Source of the DNA: Kribbella pratensis
GTDB lineage: Bacteria; Actinomycetota; Actinomycetes; Propionibacteriales; Kribbellaceae
NCBI RefSeq assembly: GCF_004366075.1
Contig: NZ_SODU01000003.1
Span: forward strand, 248,001-312,000
Reading direction: 5' to 3'
DNA: 64,000 nt
Shown: piece by piece, positions 58,785-64,000 of the stretch
How the letters are laid out: the number at the start of each line of letters is the position of its first letter
How positions within the stretch are numbered: the stretch's first letter is position 1
Position numbers and translations under genes: made by a program
The notes under the pieces: generated by a model
The model's input: only the letters and a program-made list of their open reading frames with translations
The model's database searches: none
What the model was told of the DNA's origin: nothing

Positions 58785-60243
58785 GCGCGGGCAGCGCGCG
58801 GAGGGTGACCGCCAGCAGGATCGCCATCCCGGCCAGGGCGACGGCAGTGATCCCGGCAGCCACGTGCAGTCCGGAGGTGAAGGCGTCCCGGGCCTGATCG
58901 AGTACGTCGGCCGACGCGCCCTGGCTGACCGCCTCTCCCAGCGAGTTGCCGCTACGACCGTCCGTCCGGCTGCGGTAGACCGCGGTGACCACGCTGCCGA
59001 GGACGGCGATGCCGAGGGAGTACCCGAACTCGTTGCCGGTCTGGGTCAGCGCACCGGCCGAGCCGGCCTTCTCCGGCGGAACCGAGCCGATGACCAGGTT
59101 CGTCCCCAGGATGACCAGCGCGCCCGGCCCGAGGCACTGCACCGCGAAGGCGACGACCAGCACCGTGGTGGAGGTGGTCAGGCTGACCACAGCCATACCG
59201 GCCACCGTGAACGCGACACCGGCCGGGATCAGGATGCCCGGGCGGATCCGCTGCGCCAGCCGCGGCGCGAGCTGGAAGCCGATCGTCGACGTGATCATGC
59301 CCGGGACCAGCGCCAGGCCGGCGTCGAGCGGGCTCATCCCCTTGACCAGCTGGAAGTACTGCGCGACCAAGACCATCACGCCGCCGGACAGCATCGAGTA
59401 CGCCGTCATGCTGCCGAGCGTCACGCTGAACGTCCGCTGTGCGAACAGCCGCACGTCGACCAGCGGGTCGTCCAGCCGCCGCTGACGCCGTACGAAGATC
59501 CAGCCGAACGTGCAGCCGATCAGCAGGGCCCCGATCGACTGGGCACCGGCGCCGTGCGAGGCGAGGTGCTTCAGCCCGTGGATCGCCGGCAGGATCGCCG
59601 CCAGCGACAGCACGACACTCGGTACGTCGATCCGCCCGGCCTTCTCGTTCCGGTACTCCGGGAGGATGAACGGCCCGACCGCGAGCAGAACCACCATCGC
59701 CGGGACGCCGATCAGGAAGGCGGAGCCCCACCAGAAGTGGTTGAGCAGCACTCCGCCGACGATCGGTCCGACGATTGCACCGACGGTGAAGCAGCCGCCC
59801 CAGACGCCGAGCGCGGTGGCCCGCTGCCGCTCGTCCGGGAACAGCGTGGAAATCAGCGACAACGTGCACGGCGCGATCGCTGCTCCGGCGATGCCCAGCA
59901 CCGCGCGGGCGCCGATGAGCATGCCGGGGCTGACCGAGTACGCCGCCACGATCGAGGCGAGGCCGAACACGGCAGCGGCGATGAGCAGCAACCGACGGCG
60001 ACCGAGGCGGTCACCAAGGCTGCCCATCGTGATCATCAGGCCGGCCACCATGAACCCGTACACGTCGAGGATCCACAGCTGCTGGCTACTGGTGGCGCCG
60101 AGCGCGTCGGTGACGGCCGGCACGGCCAGCAGCATCACGAACAGGTCCAGGGACACGAGCAGGGACGCGAGGCACAGCACGCCGAGCGCGATCCACTGCC
60201 GCTTGCCGGTGGACACGGGGTCCGCCACGAGGCTGAGGGTCAT
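58771..60243 (-). CDS. DHA2-family MFS drug transporter (14-span, EmrB/QacA-type)
   Basis: A 490-residue multidrug:H+ antiporter. LDLFVMLLAVPAVTDALGATSSQQLWILDVYGFMVAGLMITMGSLGDRLGRRRLLLIAA is the typical TM1-3 signature. GARAVLGIAGAAIAPCTLSLISTLF (motif C region), GGCFTVGAIVGPIVGGVLLNHFWWGSAFLIGVPAMV and a 14-span hydropathy follow. Start ATG 60243. No regulator is next to it; the gap to the divergent DUF899 gene (95 bases) contains no clear operator. Drug pumps near whiB7 are often part of its regulon, but no site is claimed here. Confidence 0.93.
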   Translation of the reverse strand: MTLSLVADPVSTGKRQWIALGVLCLASLLVSLDLFVMLLAVPAVTDALGATSSQQLWILDVYGFMVAGLMITMGSLGDRLGRRRLLLIAAAVFGLASIVAAYSVSPGMLIGARAVLGIAGAAIAPCTLSLISTLFPDERQRATALGVWGGCFTVGAIVGPIVGGVLLNHFWWGSAFLIGVPAMVVLLAVGPFILPEYRNEKAGRIDVPSVVLSLAAILPAIHGLKHLASHGAGAQSIGALLIGCTFGWIFVRRQRRLDDPLVDVRLFAQRTFSVTLGSMTAYSMLSGGVMVLVAQYFQLVKGMSPLDAGLALVPGMITSTIGFQLAPRLAQRIRPGILIPAGVAFTVAGMAVVSLTTSTTVLVVAFAVQCLGPGALVILGTNLVIGSVPPEKAGSAGALTQTGNEFGYSLGIAVLGSVVTAVYRSRTDGRSGNSLGEAVSQGASADVLDQARDAFTSGLHVAAGITAVALAGMAILLAVTLRALPALSRR

Positions 60244-60338
60244 GATCCGGGTCCTTTCACAGAAGTGTTGTCACTCACTGCGTCGGACGGCATATTGCGA
60301 GATCGACAGCGGGGTACTGAATCTTCCAGGAGGTCGGG

Positions 60339-61130
60339 ATGACAACGATGGACAACCTGCCTGAGGTCGTGTCGCCGGAAGAGTGGCTCACGGCACGTCT
60401 GGAGCTGCTGAGGCTGGAGAAGGAGGTGACGCGCGCACGCGACCGCCTGAATGCCGAGCGCCGGCGGCTGCCGATGGTCCGGATGGACAAGCCCTACGTC
60501 TTCGAAGGCCCGGACGGTGAGGTCGGGCTGCTGGACCTGTTCGGCGGACGGGACCAGCTGGTGATGCACCACTTCATGTTCGGCCCGGACTGGGACGAGG
60601 GCTGTCCGAGTTGCTCGTCCGCCGCCGACGAGATCGGCAACCTCCGCCAGTTGTACGTACGCAACACGTCACTGGTCGCCGTGTCGCGGGCGCCGTACCC
60701 GAAGATCGCCGCGTTCAAGGAGCGGCTGGGGTGGACGTTTCCCTGGTACTCGTCGTACGCGAGCGACTTCAACTACGACTTCCATGCCACGCTCGACGAC
60801 CGGGTCGCGCCGGTGCTGCTGCATTTCCGCACTCAGGAGCAGCTGGCGAACGAGAAGGGGACGCCGTGGTCGGACGGCCCCTGGACCCCTGACATGAACG
60901 GCGAGGAGCTGCCGGGTATCAGCGCGTTCGTCCGGGTCGGCGACGAGGTGTTCCACACGTACTCGACCTTCGGCCGGGGCATCGAGGACTTTCACAACTG
61001 CTACCGGTACCTCGACCTCACCGTCCTCGGCCGACAGGAGGCCTGGGAGGAGCCGAAGGGGCGGGCCGAGCCGCTCGGTCTCCACGTCGGCGGACCCGCG
61101 ATGCGCGTCCCCGACCGGTACGACGTGTGA
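60339..61130 (+). CDS. DUF899 thioredoxin-like protein
   Basis: A 263-residue cytosolic protein of the DUF899 family (thioredoxin fold): VVSPEEWLTARLELLRLEKEVTRARDRLNAERRRLPMVRMDKPYVFEGPDGEVGLLDLFGGRDQLVMHHFMFGPDWDEGCPSCSSAADEI has the CPSC redox-like site. Then WTFPWYSSYASDFNYDFHATLD and VFHTYSTFGRGIEDFHNCYRYLDLTVLGRQEAWEEPKGR. ATG 60339 is preceded by AGGAGG. Its redox role is inferred from the fold. Confidence 0.93.
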   Translation: MTTMDNLPEVVSPEEWLTARLELLRLEKEVTRARDRLNAERRRLPMVRMDKPYVFEGPDGEVGLLDLFGGRDQLVMHHFMFGPDWDEGCPSCSSAADEIGNLRQLYVRNTSLVAVSRAPYPKIAAFKERLGWTFPWYSSYASDFNYDFHATLDDRVAPVLLHFRTQEQLANEKGTPWSDGPWTPDMNGEELPGISAFVRVGDEVFHTYSTFGRGIEDFHNCYRYLDLTVLGRQEAWEEPKGRAEPLGLHVGGPAMRVPDRYDV

Positions 61131-61131
61131 A

Positions 61132-61305
61132 TCACCAGTAGACCGAGTCGAGCTTTCCCTCGATGCTGCGGACGTTCTCCCGGGCACACCGGTCGCAGTA
61201 CAGCAGCTTGCGACCGTCCTCGATCGAGGTCATCCAGGTCAGCGGCACGTCCTCAGACGGCGCCTGCTGACCACACAACGCACAGGTAGCTTTCGTCACG
61301 GGCAT
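61132..61305 (-). CDS. Small zinc-finger-like protein
   Basis: A 57-residue protein with two CxxC pairs: TCALCGQQAPS and LYCDRCARENVRSIEGKLDSVYW, spaced as in a zinc ribbon. ATG 61305 has GGAGG nine bases upstream. It is one base away from the convergent DUF899 stop. Family not recognised; similar short treble-clef proteins are common in Actinobacteria. Confidence 0.75.
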   Translation of the reverse strand: MPVTKATCALCGQQAPSEDVPLTWMTSIEDGRKLLYCDRCARENVRSIEGKLDSVYW

Positions 61306-61351
61306 CAGTTTGCACCTCCGCCTCACCGGTACCCCGACCGGGTTGACTTGC

Positions 61352-62140
61352 TCAGTCCCCGAGGAACCGTCGTACGGCGGCGTTGAACGCGTCAGGTGCC
61401 TCGAGGTTGTTGTAGTGACCCACGCCGGGCAACAGCACGAGCTCCGCACCCGGTATGGCCGCGTGCAGTGTCCGCGCGACGGTTCCGATCGGCGCACGCT
61501 GGTCACACTCACCCCACAACAGCAGCGTGGGTACCTCGATCGTGGGCATCACCGCGCTCAGATCCGCCTCGGCGAACGCTGTCAGCATCGGCAGCATCCC
61601 CGCTGGACGGCTCTCGGCCATCATCGTCCGATTCAGCTCCAGGACCTCGGCCGGCACCGGACCGGCGAAGAAGCTCGGCAGGTACCCGTCGATCCAGTCC
61701 CCCGGCGGTCGTTCAGCCTCCGCGCGCGCCCGCCGTACTCGCGCCTCGACCTCTGCTGCCGGCAACGAGCCCTTCCAACCGGCATAGGCCCCTGCCAGGA
61801 CCAGTGACCGCACCAGCTTCGGGTGGCGCTGCCAGACAGCAATGGCCAGGCCGCCGCCCCAGGACAGACCGCACAGATGCGCGGGGCCGATGTCCAGGGC
61901 TGCGACGAGCTCGGCCAGCTCATCGGCGTAGTCGGACATCGTCATCGGGCCCGCGGGGTCCTCCGATCCGCCGCAGCCCGGTGCATCCCAGGCGATCAGG
62001 TCGAAGCTGTCGGCGAGCCCCGTCAGCTGGGGGCGCCACGCCCGGCCGTCGCTCCAGCCGCCGTGCAGCAGTACGAGCGGCTCCCCGGAGCCGGCTCGGT
62101 AGTAGGCGATCCGCCGGCCGGCGATCTCGACGAGCTCCAT
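61352..62140 (-). CDS. Alpha/beta hydrolase
   Basis: A 262-residue alpha/beta-fold hydrolase: oxyanion strand VLLHGGWSDGRAW, nucleophile Ser in LCGLSWGGGLAIAVW, acid Asp near LLWGECDQRAP and His in LLPGVGHYNNLEAPD. A helical cap lies at about 120-190. No signal peptide. Substrate unknown: ester or lactone hydrolase. Divergent NUDIX gene starts 50 bases away. Confidence 0.9.
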   Translation of the reverse strand: MELVEIAGRRIAYYRAGSGEPLVLLHGGWSDGRAWRPQLTGLADSFDLIAWDAPGCGGSEDPAGPMTMSDYADELAELVAALDIGPAHLCGLSWGGGLAIAVWQRHPKLVRSLVLAGAYAGWKGSLPAAEVEARVRRARAEAERPPGDWIDGYLPSFFAGPVPAEVLELNRTMMAESRPAGMLPMLTAFAEADLSAVMPTIEVPTLLLWGECDQRAPIGTVARTLHAAIPGAELVLLPGVGHYNNLEAPDAFNAAVRRFLGD

Positions 62141-62189
62141 GGTCGGAGCCTCCCCGACCGGGCCCCGTGCCCGGCCTATGCTCCTCAGC

Positions 62190-62717
62190 ATGCGCTGGGT
62201 GATCCATGGTGAGGAAGAGGCCTGGTCCAATCCGTGGCTGAGCGTACGGCGGTTGGACGTCGAGCAGCCTGACGGTGAGCGGTTCGACTACCACGCGGTG
62301 CGCCTGAAGCACATCGCCGCTGCGGTCGTCACCCGGGACGACTGCGTGCTGCTGATGTGGCGGCACCGGTTCCTGACCGACACCTGGGCGTGGGAGATCC
62401 CCATGGGGATCATCGAGGCCGATGAGAGTCCGGAGGTTGCCGCGGCGCGGGAGCTCGAGGAAGAGACCGGGTGGCGGGCGGACGGGCTCACCGAGCTCAT
62501 CCGCTCGGAGCCGGCCGCCGGGATCATGGACTCGCTGCATTTCGTGTACCGAGCGACGAGTGCGCAGTGCGCCGGGCCGCCGACCGAGCTAAACGAGTCG
62601 GACCGGATCGAGTGGATCCCGCTCGCTGACATCCCCGGAATGATCGCCCGACACGAGATCGTCAGCGGCATCACCCTGCTCGGCCTGCAGCAGTTACTGC
62701 TCTCCGAACGTGGCTGA
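62190..62717 (+). CDS. NUDIX hydrolase, ADP-ribose pyrophosphatase-like
   Basis: A 175-residue enzyme with a full Nudix box: GIIEADESPEVAAARELEEETGW, matching Gx5Ex7REUxEExGU. N-terminal SNPWLSVRRLDVEQPDGERFDYHAVRLKHIAAAVVTRDDCVLLMWRHRFLTDTWAWEIPMG resembles ADP-ribose or GDP-mannose pyrophosphatases. ATG 62190. Its stop codon lies inside the terminator stem that follows. Confidence 0.92.
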   Translation: MRWVIHGEEEAWSNPWLSVRRLDVEQPDGERFDYHAVRLKHIAAAVVTRDDCVLLMWRHRFLTDTWAWEIPMGIIEADESPEVAAARELEEETGWRADGLTELIRSEPAAGIMDSLHFVYRATSAQCAGPPTELNESDRIEWIPLADIPGMIARHEIVSGITLLGLQQLLLSERG

Positions 62718-62749
62718 GGGGCGACACCCCCTTTGGGTGCCGCCCCTCA
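62713..62749. terminator. Bidirectional terminator between NUDIX and the small whiB7-linked gene
   Basis: CTGAGGGGCG plus CACCC (62713-62728) pairs with GGGTG plus CGCCCCTCAG (62734-62749) with one mismatch and a CCTTT loop. The NUDIX stop (62715-62717) is within the left arm. Confidence 0.85.
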
Positions 62750-62783
62750 GTGATTCAGCTGGTCAGGCTGTGGTTCTGGTGGA

Positions 62784-62969
62784 TCAGACGAGGCGGGCGA
62801 GTGCGAGGCGCGCGCGTGCGCTGGCCCTCTCAGCTCGCCGGCCTGCCCGCTCGGCCTGCTTCTGCGCCTTCTCGATCTGGTGAGCGAGGCGGAAGCGCCG
62901 GTTCTGCTCTGCGTCCTTCAGCAAGCTACGACAGTGCGCGCGGGCGAGATCTTCATGAAGTAAATGCAT
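62784..62969 (-). CDS. Small basic helical protein downstream of whiB7
   Basis: A 61-residue protein from ATG 62969, preceded by AGGAG with seven bases spacing: HLLHEDLARAHCRSLLKDAEQNRRFRLAHQIEKAQKQAERAGRRAERASARARLALARLV. It is a single highly charged amphipathic helix. A GTG at 63002 would add 11 residues. It follows whiB7 by 63 bases on the same strand and ends at a terminator, so it is probably cotranscribed with whiB7. Function unknown. Confidence 0.72.
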   Translation of the reverse strand: MHLLHEDLARAHCRSLLKDAEQNRRFRLAHQIEKAQKQAERAGRRAERASARARLALARLV

Positions 62970-63032
62970 TTCGGTGCTCCTGGTGAAAGTCTGAGTGGTC
63001 ACGTTGACTCGATTCGGATGGGTTGTAGTCGT

Positions 63033-63320
63033 TCAGGCGGCGGTTACGGTGTCACTCTTGCGGGGACGCCCACGGGGCCGCTTGCGCGGAACCACCACAC
63101 CTTGGACGAACAGCTCGCCACCCCACACTCCCCACGGCTCGGAACGCTCGAGCGCTCCGGCCAGGCACTCGGCCTTCAGCGGGCAGGTCGTGCAGAGAGA
63201 CTTCGCGTACTCGACATCCGCCGGTGATTCGGCGAAGAAGAGTTCTGGCGCGTAGGACCGACAGGGCAGGTCCTGCGACGTTGCGACCTCGGTGAAGACA
63301 TCGAGGAAGCTCACGCTCAT
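63033..63320 (-). CDS. whiB7: WhiB7-type [4Fe-4S] transcriptional activator of intrinsic drug resistance
   Basis: A 95-residue Wbl protein with iron-sulfur Cys at 20, 43, 46 and 52 (C-X22-C-X2-C-X5-C), the turn EPWGVWGGE at 61-69 and a C-terminal AT-hook RKRPRGRPRK (79-88). This combination identifies WhiB7, which binds the primary sigma factor and activates drug-resistance genes at promoters with AT-rich DNA next to -35. ATG 63320 has GGAGG eight bases upstream. The leader upstream carries an ORF, an intrinsic terminator and a fitting promoter (see these entries), arguing for attenuation plus autoactivation. Confidence 0.96.
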   Translation of the reverse strand: MSVSFLDVFTEVATSQDLPCRSYAPELFFAESPADVEYAKSLCTTCPLKAECLAGALERSEPWGVWGGELFVQGVVVPRKRPRGRPRKSDTVTAA

Positions 63321-63410
63321 TCCGGTCACCTCCCAGTGACTTTTGGTTGCTGATCTCTTGTCGTCGGTGACGGCTGCCGGTTTGACGGCCGCCAAATCTT
63401 GGGGACAAAC

Positions 63411-63446
63411 AAAAGGGCCGCGGGACCCTAGGTGGGTTCCGCGGCC
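63411..63446 (-). terminator. Attenuator terminator in the whiB7 leader
   Basis: On the minus strand GGCCGCGG-A-ACCC pairs with GGGT-C-CCGCGGCC (63446 down to 63416, one A-C mismatch, loop ACCTA) and is followed at once by CTTTTGTTTG. It sits between the leader ORF stop (63471) and the whiB7 start (63320), the place of the known attenuator in whiB7/wblC leaders. Confidence 0.88.
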
Positions 63447-63470
63447 TGGAGGTGCCGGCTCTGACGTCTG

Positions 63471-63668
63471 TCAGACCGGTGGACTCCATGCTCGAGAACC
63501 CGAACCGCCGTACTTCACATCGCCGACAGCTCCGCCCTTGAACTGGGCAGCGCCGGAGGCCATGAGCACAACGGTCGCGACGTGCAGGCGCGGCGAGGCA
63601 CCCTGAATCGGGGCGCACGGCAGCGCGGCAGCGTCGCTGAACGGCTTCTTGACCGTGTTGGTGATCAT
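63471..63668 (-). CDS. Leader ORF upstream of whiB7
   Basis: A 65-codon ORF (MITNTVKKPFSDAAALPC..., ending AWSPPV) with a good Shine-Dalgarno, GAGGAGG ten bases before ATG. Its stop is 24 bases before the attenuator stem. A translated upstream ORF is what ribosome-stalling attenuation needs: stalled ribosomes would change leader folding and permit read-through into whiB7. The peptide itself has no recognised domain and might have its own role. Confidence 0.65.
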   Translation of the reverse strand: MITNTVKKPFSDAAALPCAPIQGASPRLHVATVVLMASGAAQFKGGAVGDVKYGGSGSRAWSPPV

Positions 63669-63763
63669 TTCCAGGGCACCTCCTCTCGTTGTGGCGAAGC
63701 GGGCGGTTAGCTCGATCGCTATGGTGGTTTGAAGTTTTCGGCCAGGCTTCGACCGCAGAAAGA

Positions 63764-63802
63764 ACAGTACGCCGTCCGCGCCGGAGCCCGCAAACTATTT
63801 AT
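63764..63802 (-). promoter_or_regulatory. Candidate whiB7 promoter with AT-rich WhiB7-binding block
   Basis: On the minus strand TTGCGG (63793-63788) and TACTGT (63769-63764) form -35 and -10 elements with an 18-base spacer. The A/T-only block AATAAATAG-like stretch at 63794-63802 abuts the -35, as in WhiB7-activated promoters. It would give a leader of about 435 bases. The rest of the right edge (63803-64000) has no convincing gene. Confidence 0.55.
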
Positions 63803-63883
63803 TGCCAGTTCGCGAAGTTGGCCGGAAGTTGCCGCTCCGACGGCACGATCTCATTGCCGACGCAGCGATCAGGGGGTCTTCCG

Positions 63884-63917
63884 GCACGCTCCGGGACGCC
63901 ATCCGCACGCTCCGGGA
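63884..63917. repeat. 13-bp direct repeat at 21-bp period upstream of the whiB7 promoter
   Basis: GCACGCTCCGGGA occurs at 63884-63896 and 63905-63917, exactly two helical turns apart, about 90-125 bases upstream of the proposed -35. It may be an activator site or chance. Confidence 0.45.
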
Positions 63918-64000
63918 TCGTTGCCTCTGTCACCTAACTGCCACGTCTGCCAGGAGCAGAACGCGGCACGTCCTCCAGGATGCGCCGCGAATCTCGTGCC

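Noticed and set aside
63689-63937. An 82-codon plus-strand open frame near the right edge
   Set aside because: No ribosome binding site, Arg/Ser-rich composition, and it overlaps the whiB7 promoter on the other strand.

Overview
The window is high-GC actinobacterial chromosome. GTG starts are common, short-gap and ATGA-coupled operons abound, and it carries a WhiB-type regulator, a UPF0182 membrane protein, a DUF2342 protein and a 6C-type small RNA. Codon style and gene content suggest Propionibacteriales, possibly Kribbella or a relative; that placement is inference. No integrase, transposase, phage gene or CRISPR array was found.

Left part (1-23.5 kb): mostly small, self-contained transcription units. 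A secreted subtilisin is followed by a LuxR-type regulator, then an XRE regulator next to a perfect 17-bp inverted repeat. Next come a branched-chain aminotransferase and a stand-alone LigD-type polymerase domain. Two TetR genes each face a divergent target (an FAD monooxygenase; a drug-type ABC transporter) across clear palindromic operators. After these lie a 6C-like sRNA, a proline-racemase-family enzyme, a paired ABC exporter, nanE beside the stump of a ROK kinase gene, and the initiator tRNA.

Middle part (23.6-30.7 kb): a conserved actinobacterial block with a UPF0182 protein, a PPA1309-like protein, a PDZ/Lon-like protease, a small membrane protein, moaE and the DUF2342 protein. It is followed by a repeat-rich stretch (29.0-32.0 kb) with three different short tandem-repeat arrays. 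The DUF5679 protein, the AarF/ABC1 protein and whiB7, which in mycobacteria lie near this block, appear only at 57-63 kb. The intervening 25 kb therefore looks like an accessory segment inserted in, or rearranged into, a conserved neighbourhood.

Accessory part (31-56 kb): the main feature is a nine-gene, one-directional type IV pilus locus at 34.9-44.0 kb. It encodes a MinD/CpaE-like ATPase, a major pilin, PilT, PilB, PilC, three minor pilins (one of 709 residues) and a prepilin peptidase; an orphan response regulator lies just beyond. Next is a likely 3-hydroxybutyrate uptake and oxidation operon (dehydrogenase, MHS-type transporter, PucR regulator). It is followed by a formate-dehydrogenase-like molybdoenzyme, an MFS pump facing a CGNR zinc-finger regulator, a 5'-truncated kinase and an MMPL transporter.

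Right part (56-64 kb): a non-coding stretch with a cluster of DnaA-box-like sites, a structured leader and DUF5679 gene, AarF, an MFS drug pump, DUF899, NUDIX and hydrolase genes. The window ends with whiB7, whose leader carries an upstream ORF and an intrinsic terminator, an arrangement that suggests attenuation control.
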